DNA from: an uncultured Synergistales bacterium
Lineage (GTDB): Bacteria; Synergistota; Synergistia; Synergistales; Aminobacteriaceae
Direction: 5' to 3'
Length of the DNA: 7,623 bases
NCBI GenBank assembly: GCA_937957815.1
Contig: CALFXN010000217.1
Span: forward strand, 1 to 7,623
Under the pieces are notes generated by a model. It did not search any database. It was given only the letters and a program-made list of their open reading frames with translations, and was not told the DNA's origin. Both the position numbers and the translations under genes were made by a program. Within the stretch, counting starts at the first letter, position 1. Each line of letters starts with the position of its first letter. Below, in pieces: positions 1 through 5,446 of the stretch.

Positions 1-366
1 GAGATCGCCCAGGTCGGCCTCACCGAGAAGGAAGCCCGCGCGAAGGGCATGAAGGTCCAGACCATGCGGAAGGACTACCGGTCCTACGGCCGGACGGTCG
101 CCGACGGACATCCGGAGGGATTCATCAAGGTCCTCACCGACCGGCGCGGACGGATCCACGGCGCGACCATCGTCGGCGAGGCCGCGAGTGAGCTCGTCCA
201 CGAGTGGACGTTCGCCATGCAGTACGGCAAGGGGATGCGCCACGTCCTCATGATGCAGCACTCGTTCCCGTCAGTCTCGATGATCAACAAGATGCTCGCG
301 GAGGACTGGATGATGACGAAGATGGAGTCATCCCTTCTCAGGAAGCTCGCGAGAATGTTCCTGTAG
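1..366 (+). CDS. FAD-dependent pyridine nucleotide-disulfide oxidoreductase, C-terminal fragment
   Basis: The frame is open from base 1 to a TAG at 364-366, giving the last 121 residues; the FAD and NAD(P) domains lie upstream of the window. Residues 1-8 (EIAQVGLT) are the hallmark opening of the dimerisation domain in this family (dihydrolipoamide dehydrogenase, glutathione reductase, mercuric reductase). EGFIKVLTDRRGRIHGATIVG (about 39-59) and the following helix, ELVHEWTFAM, fit the same fold. Dihydrolipoamide dehydrogenases carry HxHPTxSE here; this protein has HSFPSVSM at 87-94, so the usual His and Glu of the acid/base dyad are replaced by Phe and Met. That resembles the FPYLTM-type segment of mercuric reductase, but the C-terminus has no Cys pair as MerA does; it ends in a basic, hydrophobic tail. 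The substrate is unknown. An internal ATG at 49 is not the start, because the conserved motif lies upstream of it. Confidence 0.9.
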   Translation, partial: EIAQVGLTEKEARAKGMKVQTMRKDYRSYGRTVADGHPEGFIKVLTDRRGRIHGATIVGEAASELVHEWTFAMQYGKGMRHVLMMQHSFPSVSMINKMLAEDWMMTKMESSLLRKLARMFL

Positions 367-389
367 GGGACGTGGCTCCGGAAAATGAA

Positions 390-426
390 GAACGGCCGTC
401 CCTCTGCGGCAGGGGGACGGCCGTTC
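390..426. terminator. Bidirectional terminator hairpin between convergent genes
   Basis: A perfect 13-bp inverted repeat, GAACGGCCGTCCC at 390-402 and GGGACGGCCGTTC at 414-426, flanks an 11-base loop. It sits between the oxidoreductase stop (366) and the marC stop (451), exactly where two convergent transcripts must end. On the minus strand the stem is followed by CTTCATTTTCC, a modest T-rich tail, so it looks better as the terminator of the cupin-marC operon. On the + strand no T-run follows. Confidence 0.75.
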
Positions 427-450
427 GCGTCGTCCTGTGCCGGGGGTCCG

Positions 451-1056
451 TCAGCTCCCGGCGAAGAAATAGGCCTTGATGCCGCTCATGATCATCTCGA
501 GCGCGATGAACGATACGATCACGGCCGTGATCTTCTCGAGCCCTCGCGTGAATTCGTAGCCGAGAAGACGGTTGATGATCGACGACGCGAGCAGGAGCGC
601 CGCCCCCGCGAAAACCGCGAGAATCAGCGCCGCGACGAGATAGAGCTTCTCCCAGCCGGGGAGGTCGAGCCACGCGATCATCGCGAAGGTCATGCTCCCG
701 GGGCCCGCGAGCATGGGAATCGCGAGCGGCGAGACCACGATCCCCGCGGACCCTCCTTCCGGGTTCTTCCCCTGCTCGTAGGGGCTCGCGAGGATCATCC
801 CGAACGCGATGTAGAGCAGGAGCAGTCCTCCTCCGACCCTCACGGCCTCGATCGAGAGCGAGAAATATTCCAGAAGCGCGTGCCCGATCACCGCGAACCC
901 GAACACGATCGCTCCGGCGACCGCGGACGCCTCGACCGCCGTACGGCGCCGCACCCCGGACGACATCGTCCGCGTGAGCGAGATGAACACGGGCATCGTG
1001 CCGATGAAGTCCATCAGCACGAAGAGCGGGACAAAAAGCGACAGGATCGTGCTCAT
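451..1056 (-). CDS. MarC family (UPF0056) integral membrane protein
   Basis: A complete 201-residue protein, the usual length for MarC, with about six hydrophobic segments. Family signatures are clear: a TM1 motif D-x-x-G-x-x-P at 16-22 (DFIGTMP), the central PLAIPMLAGPGSM at 110-122, and GLEKITAVIVSFIALEMIMSG near the C-terminus. MarC proteins are inner-membrane proteins of uncertain function. The name comes from an early link to multiple antibiotic resistance in E. coli that was not upheld, so no transport role should be assumed. The gene starts 13 nt after the cupin stop, so the two are almost certainly co-transcribed. No strong ribosome binding site precedes the ATG (upstream bases CGACTCTGA), which suggests translational coupling to the cupin. 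Its transcript should end at the hairpin at 390-426. Confidence 0.93.
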   Translation of the reverse strand: MSTILSLFVPLFVLMDFIGTMPVFISLTRTMSSGVRRRTAVEASAVAGAIVFGFAVIGHALLEYFSLSIEAVRVGGGLLLLYIAFGMILASPYEQGKNPEGGSAGIVVSPLAIPMLAGPGSMTFAMIAWLDLPGWEKLYLVAALILAVFAGAALLLASSIINRLLGYEFTRGLEKITAVIVSFIALEMIMSGIKAYFFAGS

Positions 1057-1069
1057 TCAGAGTCGTGGG

Positions 1070-1405
1070 CTATTCGCCGAAACGCTTCTTGAAATCCTCC
1101 CGAACGGGGCTGAACACATCCGTGACGCACGCGCGCGTGATGGTCGTCACGCCGTGGATCACATCCGGGGGAACGACGACCATGTTTCCCGCCTCGAGAA
1201 CGCGTTTCTCCTCCCCGAGCGTCAGCTCGACGCTCCCTTTCGTCACCATCAGGATCTGCTCGTGCGGGTGCGAATGCATCGGCAGCACCACATTCGCGTC
1301 GAACTCCCACGACCCCACCGTCATCTTCGCGCTGTGAAGAAAGCACCCTTTCGCGCCGGGCTGAGTCTCATGCCACACGGTCGTGTGCAGATCGAAAACA
1401 TTCAT
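1070..1405 (-). CDS. Single-domain cupin protein
   Basis: A complete 111-residue small cupin. Cupin motif 1 is HSHPHEQILMVTKGSVEL (44-61), with metal-ligand candidates H44, H46 and Q50 (or E49). Motif 2 is AGNMVVVPPDVIHGV (72-86), with H84 as the fourth ligand. This HxH-xxx-Q...H arrangement is typical of metal-binding stand-alone cupins, many of which sense or isomerise small molecules; the ligand cannot be read from sequence. The start is well supported: AAGGAGG (1414-1420) lies 8 nt upstream of the ATG. A competing ATG 5 nt upstream runs straight into an in-frame TGA after one codon. The gene leads an operon with marC from the promoter at 1454-1482. An enzymatic role (dioxygenase, isomerase) is possible but not shown. 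Confidence 0.92.
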   Translation of the reverse strand: MNVFDLHTTVWHETQPGAKGCFLHSAKMTVGSWEFDANVVLPMHSHPHEQILMVTKGSVELTLGEEKRVLEAGNMVVVPPDVIHGVTTITRACVTDVFSPVREDFKKRFGE

Positions 1406-1431
1406 TCCATGTCCCTCCTTCGTTCAGGATA

Positions 1432-1449
1432 TCCGTCCGTAACGACGGA
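1432..1449. promoter_or_regulatory. Short palindrome at the predicted cupin-marC transcription start
   Basis: TCCGTC at 1432-1437 and GACGGA at 1444-1449 form a perfect 6-bp inverted repeat with a 6-base centre. It covers the predicted +1 of the cupin-marC promoter. It could be an operator for a dimeric repressor or a small hairpin at the 5' end of the mRNA. A 6-bp match can arise by chance, so this rests mainly on position. Confidence 0.35.
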
Positions 1450-1453
1450 AAAC

Positions 1454-1482
1454 AGACTAGGCGATGCCTCGCCCCGTGTCAA
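1454..1482 (-). promoter_or_regulatory. Sigma70-type promoter of the cupin-marC operon
   Basis: On the minus strand a perfect -35 box TTGACA (1477-1482) is followed by a 17-base spacer and a -10 box TAGTCT (1454-1459) that keeps the key T1, A2 and T6. Transcription should start near 1447, giving a leader of roughly 40 nt before the cupin ATG. The spacing and the exact -35 match make this the best-supported promoter in the window. Confidence 0.6.
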
Positions 1483-1508
1483 GGGTGGGGACCGGGCGAA
1501 CGCTTGAG

Positions 1509-1521
1509 GTACAATATATAC
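1509..1521 (+). promoter_or_regulatory. Candidate -10 region and operator of the toxin-antitoxin operon
   Basis: The stretch GTACAATATATAC is strikingly AT-rich for this genome. It contains TACAAT (1510-1515), a 5-of-6 match to the -10 consensus, and is an imperfect palindrome in which four of six symmetric pairs match. It lies about 30 nt upstream of the antitoxin ATG. No good -35 is visible at the right distance. Phd/YefM antitoxins usually repress their own operon by binding palindromes over the -10, which is the reading suggested here. Confidence 0.4.
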
Positions 1522-1551
1522 GCGATAGATGAAAGGGAGTGATTCGATTCC

Positions 1552-1806
1552 ATGCTCAGGGAACTCTGTAACGCCAACCTCGACGAGGCGGTCGAACGCG
1601 CCGGGCGGGGTGAGCGCACCATCGTCCGTCAAAAAGGGAAGCCGTCTTTTGCCGTCGTTCCTGCGGCGGATGCCGAATACATGCAGCGAATCGAAGACGA
1701 GCTGAATCTCCGGCTTCTCCGCGACGCCCACGCGAACAAGGGGGAAAAGATCAGCTGGAGGCAGCTCCGCGCCGAGCTCGACGCGAAATATGCCATACGA
1801 AATTAG
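1552..1806 (+). CDS. Phd/YefM-family antitoxin
   Basis: An 84-residue protein with the Phd/YefM fold pattern: an N-terminal helix NANLDEAVERAGRGE (7-21), the strand-turn-strand TIVRQKGKPSFAVVPAADAEYM (23-44), and a charged C-terminal tail. In this family the N-terminal half dimerises and binds operator DNA, while the flexible tail wraps and neutralises the toxin. The tail here holds KISWRQLRAEL (66-76), the likely toxin-binding helix. The start cannot move upstream, because an in-frame TGA sits at 1540-1542. The N-terminus looks a few residues shorter than is usual for YefM proteins. A weak AGGGAG (1534-1539) lies 12 nt before the ATG. The gene overlaps the toxin by 17 nt. Confidence 0.87.
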   Translation: MLRELCNANLDEAVERAGRGERTIVRQKGKPSFAVVPAADAEYMQRIEDELNLRLLRDAHANKGEKISWRQLRAELDAKYAIRN

Positions 1807-2041
1807 CCTGTTCCCGACCGCGCTCTCAACGCTACGCTCCCTGGACGCCGGAGACTACCGGCAACTCCGGCGCGCTCTTGACGCGCTGTCCGAAGATCCT
1901 CTCCCCCGCGACCACGCTCGACTCCCGCAGTCGAATGCCTACAGCCTCCGCGTCGGCGAGTACCGGATTTTCTACGAGATACACGAGCAGACTCTTCTCG
2001 TTCCCGTCATCCGAATCGGGCACAGGAACTACTTCCTGTAG
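1790..2041 (+). CDS. RelE/ParE-superfamily toxin
   Basis: An 83-residue protein with the compact RelE/ParE layout: strand YEISLFPTAL (3-12), two helices across 13-35, then the sheet core YSLRVGEYRIFYEI (51-64) and a final strand VIRIGHRNYFL (73-83). R59 in the GEYRIFY strand, R79 in GHRNY and Y81 correspond in position to the Arg, Arg and Tyr that RelE uses for ribosome-dependent mRNA cleavage, so it is closer to RelE than to gyrase-poisoning ParE. The ATG lies inside the antitoxin gene with no separate ribosome binding site, so translation is probably coupled to the antitoxin, the usual way stoichiometry is held in these pairs. The protein contains no lysine at all, although RelE uses lysines at its active site. 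Mechanism and target are inferred. Confidence 0.87.
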   Translation: MPYEISLFPTALSTLRSLDAGDYRQLRRALDALSEDPLPRDHARLPQSNAYSLRVGEYRIFYEIHEQTLLVPVIRIGHRNYFL

Positions 2042-2042
2042 A

Positions 2043-2085
2043 GGACAATCGTCCGGCTAACGGCGTACCCTGTATACGATTGTCC
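2043..2085. terminator. Inverted repeat between convergent toxin and GT-C genes
   Basis: GGACAATCGT (2043-2052) and ACGATTGTCC (2076-2085) form a perfect 10-bp inverted repeat around a 23-base loop. The left arm begins two bases after the toxin stop. The right arm lies inside the last codons of the convergent minus-strand membrane-protein gene. Position favours a shared terminator, but neither strand has a clear T-run and the loop is long, so the function is uncertain. Confidence 0.45.
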
Positions 2086-4072
2086 CGGACGGTCCGTGCG
2101 CGTACACGCGTTCCATGATCCCGTCCAGAAGCGGTTCGTTGACGGCGAACTCCCGCTTCGTCTCGGCGTCGGCAAGCACGTAGCGGATTCGTTTTTCCCG
2201 AAGCAGCGCCTCGACGCGATCCGCGTCCGTCCCCTCGAAGATCTCCTTCGCGATGCGGTCGCGCCCGGCAGTGTCGTATCCGGCCGACCACGAGTAGTAC
2301 TGCCACCCGTTGAAGAGCTTCCGGCCCGCCGCGAGAATGGGGTGCGTAAAAAAGTTCTTCGTCAGGACGATGTCGTTCGGCGGGATGTTCTTCTCGACCC
2401 ACAATTTGACGGGGTGACGCTCCGCAATGACGACGGCGCTTCGAGGGGCGTTGATATTGACGAGCGTGATCAGATCGACGCCTCCGGTGCAGGTCAGGAG
2501 GAACAGCAGGATTCCGGCCAGGATTCCGGTCACCCGCCGCCGGAACATCTCCGCGAGCAGGAATGCCACCGGGATATTCGCGAGAATGACCGCGATCATG
2601 ATGTACTTGTGATTGACGACGATATCCGGCGTCAGCGATACGCTGTTGGCGAAGAGAAACGGCGCTCCGGCCGCGAGAACGAAATACAGGATGCCGCGGA
2701 GCGGGAGCGCGAGCGACGCGAGGACCATCAGCGGCAGGATCCCGAAGAGTTCGACGTAGTAGAGGACGAGCCCCCAGAGTGTCTTGACGGGCGTGAGGAA
2801 GCCGAGGTAGAGCGTCGGTGAGACGCCGCCCGAACCCCCGATGAAGAACGCGGCCTGTGCCTGCGCAAGAGCGAGCCCGACGACCGCGACGATCAGGTAT
2901 TCGAGCCGGTGCGCCGAGACGAGAGCGAGGACGAACAGCACGAGCATGGCGGCGATGAATACCGCTCCGTTCCAGAAGGCCGACAGGCCGAGAAGCGCGC
3001 CGAGCGTCACTGCTCGCGTCAGGGATTCCGGCGCCCATGCGCCGCGGGAGGCAAGAAGCTCGCGCATCCGGGGGCCGAAACCTTTGTCGCGGAGTCGGTC
3101 CATCATCTCGGCGAAGAGCGGCAGCATCAGGATCAGAGCGAACAGCAGCAGCGCTATCGAAAACGGAAGATGACGCTGGTTCACGAAGACGTTCTGGTTC
3201 CAGAGCCCCCAATCCTCGTGGGGCGTCGCGCCGATATGCCGGTTCACCGCCACGATCCGGTGCAGCAAATCCGTGAACGAGGCCGCGCCACGAGCGAATG
3301 TGAAAAAAGCGAACGAACTCCGGAAGAACGCGAGGACGCACGCGATCGCGGCCGCGAGGCGGCTGCCGCAGAACGCGATGGTCAGGCCGAAAAGCAGCAT
3401 GACCATCGAGACGAACGACAAAACGCTCGGGATGTTGAAGGCGAGATGCAGCGGAAGGCCGAGGAATTCGAGGTTCCCCGCGAGGAACTGGAACATGAAG
3501 TGATACCGGACGGTCCCGTCGGCGAAGTAGACGTACTCCGTCGGGAAGTTGCACCCGAGCGAGAACGACCGGATCATCGACACGTGCGTGACGAGATCGC
3601 TGAACGCCGACACCCCGAGTGCGATGTCTCCGCCTCTCCGGAAGAGCGTGATGGCATCCAGAAAGCCGATCGCGAGCGCGCTTGCGACGACGACGCCGAT
3701 CCCGATGCTGGAATTCCGAAGCCCGCGGGCGATTTCAGCGGGGGCGAATGTCCGGCATCGGCGCATCCGCCACGCGAGAGCGATCCCGGCGAAAAACGGC
3801 ATCGTCACGGCATTCGCGAAGAGCAGCGGGGTCGCCGTTCCCCTGAGGGCGTACGCGACGAGATATGTCGTCCAGGCGACGAGGAGCGTTCCGACGATGT
3901 ACGACGCGGGCAGAACGATCATCCAGCGCCTGAGCGGCGACGGCGCGTCGTCCGTACGGCGCACGAGCAGACGGAAGACTTCCGTCTCCGGCCGCAGGAG
4001 CTGCGGCAGCAGCTCGCGGACGACGACATATCCGAAGGCGGCGCAGATCAGGATGTAGGCGATTCCGAACAT
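2057..4072 (-). CDS. Large polytopic membrane protein, putative GT-C-type glycosyltransferase
   Basis: A 671-residue protein with many hydrophobic segments up to about residue 540, then a soluble C-terminal domain (about 550-671). After two or three TM segments, a probable extracytoplasmic loop carries SAFSDLVTHVSMIRSFSLG and NFP (155-177), with D159 and H163 prominent, followed by RYHFMFQF (189-196). An acidic residue in an early periplasmic loop is characteristic of GT-C enzymes, which take sugars from polyprenyl carriers. Other conspicuous stretches are NQRHLPFSIALL (298-309) and VNHKY (486-490). The C-terminal domain has PPNDIVLT and GWQYYSWSAGYD (589-600). The ATG at 4072 is preferred: GGAGG lies 4 nt upstream and the hydrophobic N-terminus starts there; the longer open frame above it is shadow of the GT2 gene. 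It overlaps the GT2 end by 25 nt, so the two are translationally coupled. The family is not firmly recognised, and a non-catalytic polymerase or transporter role remains possible. Confidence 0.8.
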   Translation of the reverse strand: MFGIAYILICAAFGYVVVRELLPQLLRPETEVFRLLVRRTDDAPSPLRRWMIVLPASYIVGTLLVAWTTYLVAYALRGTATPLLFANAVTMPFFAGIALAWRMRRCRTFAPAEIARGLRNSSIGIGVVVASALAIGFLDAITLFRRGGDIALGVSAFSDLVTHVSMIRSFSLGCNFPTEYVYFADGTVRYHFMFQFLAGNLEFLGLPLHLAFNIPSVLSFVSMVMLLFGLTIAFCGSRLAAAIACVLAFFRSSFAFFTFARGAASFTDLLHRIVAVNRHIGATPHEDWGLWNQNVFVNQRHLPFSIALLLFALILMLPLFAEMMDRLRDKGFGPRMRELLASRGAWAPESLTRAVTLGALLGLSAFWNGAVFIAAMLVLFVLALVSAHRLEYLIVAVVGLALAQAQAAFFIGGSGGVSPTLYLGFLTPVKTLWGLVLYYVELFGILPLMVLASLALPLRGILYFVLAAGAPFLFANSVSLTPDIVVNHKYIMIAVILANIPVAFLLAEMFRRRVTGILAGILLFLLTCTGGVDLITLVNINAPRSAVVIAERHPVKLWVEKNIPPNDIVLTKNFFTHPILAAGRKLFNGWQYYSWSAGYDTAGRDRIAKEIFEGTDADRVEALLREKRIRYVLADAETKREFAVNEPLLDGIMERVYAHGPSGTIVYRVRR

Positions 4073-5019
4073 GAGCCCTCCGGAGAACGGAAAGGCGTCG
4101 TCTCGCGTACGAGATAGCGCGGCCGGCGCTTGACCTCGTCGAAGATCCGCGCGATATAGATTCCGATAATCCCGAGACTGATCATGATCGAGCTTCCGAT
4201 GAGCAGAAGCAGCAGGATCACGGTCGTAAAACCGTCGACGGCGACTCCCGCCAGCTTGTTGTAGAGCGTCTGGATCCCGAGAGGCACGGCGAAGGCCAGC
4301 AGCAGGAGGCCGAGGATCGTCACGAAGTGCAGCGGAGCGGACGTGAACGACGAAATCGCGTCCGTGGCGAGCCTGAACAACCGGAACGCGGACCATTTGC
4401 TCGTTCCGGTCGTCCGCTCCGCCACGACGAACGGGATAGCGGCGCGCCTGAAGCCGAGCCACGCCGTCATGCCGCGGAAAAAAGTCCGGCTCTCCCCCAT
4501 CGTCTTCCATGCCCGGACGACCTTCATATCGAGCAGTTTGAAGTCCGACACGTCGTCGAAATCAAGGCCCGAGAGCCCGCCGATCGTGCCGTAGAACGCG
4601 TGCGCCAGCCAGTGGTACACCCGGCTTTCGCTCCCTCGCGACGCCTTGACGCCTTCGACGACATCGTACCCCTCGCGCCAGAATTCCACCATCCGGGGGA
4701 TGTATTCCGGAGGATGCTGCAGATCGGCATCCATCACGAGACACGCATCCGCTCCCGACGCGCAGGCGGCGTCGAGCCCCGCGCAGAGGGCGGCCTCCTT
4801 GCCGAAATTCCGGCTCAGGCGGATGCCCCGGACGTCGCCCGCGCCGGAAGAAAGTTTCCCGATCGTCTCCCACGTCCCGTCGCAGGAACCGTCGTCCACG
4901 AGCACGAAGGTCGCGGAGAGCCCGCCGCACGCACACAACGCCGAATTGATCGCCGCGACGGTCGCGGCGATCTGTCCGGCTTCGTTATATACGGGAATCA
5001 CCACGGTCAGGCGGGTCAT
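4048..5019 (-). CDS. GtrB/DPM1-like family 2 glycosyltransferase (polyprenyl-phosphate sugar transferase)
   Basis: A 323-residue protein with a complete GT-A catalytic domain: IPVYNE (8-13), VDDGS (41-45), RNFGKEAAL (70-78), the DxD-containing MDADLQHPPE (96-105), SDFKLLD (158-164) and GTSKW (205-209). Two C-terminal TM segments follow (about 230-250 and 265-290), ending in GIIGIYIARIFDEVKRRPRYLV, close to the GtrB consensus. This family moves a sugar from UDP- or GDP-sugar onto undecaprenyl or dolichyl phosphate at the cytoplasmic face; the sugar cannot be read from sequence. A longer start at 5037 exists, but the ATG at 5019 is preferred: a strong GGAGGGGAG lies just upstream and the family N-terminus (TVVIPVYNE) follows directly. 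The gene sits 19 nt after the SMR-like gene and overlaps the large membrane protein. Confidence 0.92.
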   Translation of the reverse strand: MTRLTVVIPVYNEAGQIAATVAAINSALCACGGLSATFVLVDDGSCDGTWETIGKLSSGAGDVRGIRLSRNFGKEAALCAGLDAACASGADACLVMDADLQHPPEYIPRMVEFWREGYDVVEGVKASRGSESRVYHWLAHAFYGTIGGLSGLDFDDVSDFKLLDMKVVRAWKTMGESRTFFRGMTAWLGFRRAAIPFVVAERTTGTSKWSAFRLFRLATDAISSFTSAPLHFVTILGLLLLAFAVPLGIQTLYNKLAGVAVDGFTTVILLLLLIGSSIMISLGIIGIYIARIFDEVKRRPRYLVRETTPFRSPEGSCSESPTS

Positions 5020-5022
5020 TCG

Positions 5023-5031
5023 CTCCCCTCC
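5023..5031 (-). promoter_or_regulatory. Ribosome binding site deciding the GT2 start
   Basis: GGAGGGGAG on the minus strand, with its GGAGG core 7 nt before the ATG at 5019. It lies downstream of the alternative ATG at 5037, so it supports the shorter protein. Confidence 0.7.
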
Positions 5032-5038
5032 GGGCATG

Positions 5039-5383
5039 TCATGCCCCGAGACACCAGACCCCGGCGATCACGAGCGCGATGCCGGCGATATTCCCGCGGG
5101 TCGGCCGCTCGCCGAGGAAACATGCCGCCGCTGCCGCCAGGCTCACGGCGTTGAGCCCCATCATGAACGGATAGACGACGCCGAGCTTCATCCGGGACAT
5201 CAGCAGGCTGTAGGTCACGAACGCGCCGACGTAGCACACGAGGGCGACGTACATCGAACGCGTCCGCACCATGTGCCGGAAAACGCCGCGCGGTCCGGCC
5301 CGGAACGACGACATCCCGGTCCGGACGCAGACGTTCGAAAGGACGGTCAGGAGAACGTTGGCGACGATCAGCGCGAATGTCAC
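5039..5383 (-). CDS. SMR/EamA-like 4-TM protein, probable lipid-linked sugar flippase subunit (ArnE/ArnF-like)
   Basis: A 114-residue protein with four hydrophobic segments (about 3-20, 44-62, 68-90, 98-113), the size and topology of small multidrug resistance proteins. Drug-exporting SMRs such as EmrE carry an essential Glu in TM1; the matching region here (IVANVLLTVLSNVC) has none. TM3-TM4, with VVYPFMMGLNAVSLAAAAACFLGE, reads much like ArnE (IAYPM...LN...AA...E), a subunit of the undecaprenyl-phosphate-aminoarabinose flippase. Followed directly by a GtrB-like enzyme, it most likely flips the polyprenyl-linked sugar. The start is GTG, not ATG, backed by GGGGAGG (5392-5398) 8 nt upstream. 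A plain SMR exporter is the alternative but fits the context less well. Confidence 0.83.
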   Translation of the reverse strand: MTFALIVANVLLTVLSNVCVRTGMSSFRAGPRGVFRHMVRTRSMYVALVCYVGAFVTYSLLMSRMKLGVVYPFMMGLNAVSLAAAAACFLGERPTRGNIAGIALVIAGVWCLGA

Positions 5384-5424
5384 GCCCGAGGCCTCCCCGA
5401 GGAATCAGCCGTCACGACGCGGAT

Positions 5425-5433
5425 ACAATAGCA
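5425..5433 (-). promoter_or_regulatory. Possible extended -10 promoter for the SMR-GT2-GT-C genes
   Basis: In the 63-nt gap below the MATE gene the minus strand reads TGCTATTGT: an extended -10 TG one base ahead of TATTGT, which matches 4 of 6 consensus bases. It is an AT-rich island in GC-rich surroundings and would give a leader of about 35 nt. No convincing -35 box is present. It could let the glycosylation genes be expressed apart from the MATE gene. Confidence 0.3.
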
Positions 5434-5446
5434 CATACGGCCCGGA

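Noticed and set aside
385..1092. 235-codon open frame on the + strand
   Set aside because: Antisense to marC; the composition is almost entirely charged residues and it runs through the terminator hairpin.
1529..1560. ATG at 1529 followed by a family-like MKGSDSI in a different phase, suggesting a frameshifted antitoxin start
   Set aside because: It has no ribosome binding site, would need a one-base insertion, and the ATG at 1552 already gives a nearly full-length antitoxin. A resequencing check would settle it.
1402..1731. 109-codon minus-strand frame across the antitoxin and promoter region
   Set aside because: Antisense to the antitoxin, crosses the predicted promoters, and shows no recognisable domain.
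1552..2041. Toxin-antitoxin pair as part of a larger mobile or defence island
   Set aside because: No integrase, transposase, direct repeats or other defence genes flank it, and base composition looks like its neighbours, so only an isolated pair is supported.
2909..4117. 402-codon open frame on the + strand
   Set aside because: It is antisense to the GT-C-like gene, extremely rich in Arg, Glu, Asp and His with no fold pattern, as expected of an antisense shadow in GC-rich DNA.
4073..4510. N-terminal extension of the 671-residue membrane protein to 817 residues
   Set aside because: The added part overlaps the GT2 gene in another phase, is Arg/Asp-rich and non-hydrophobic, and the ATG at 4072 has its own GGAGG.
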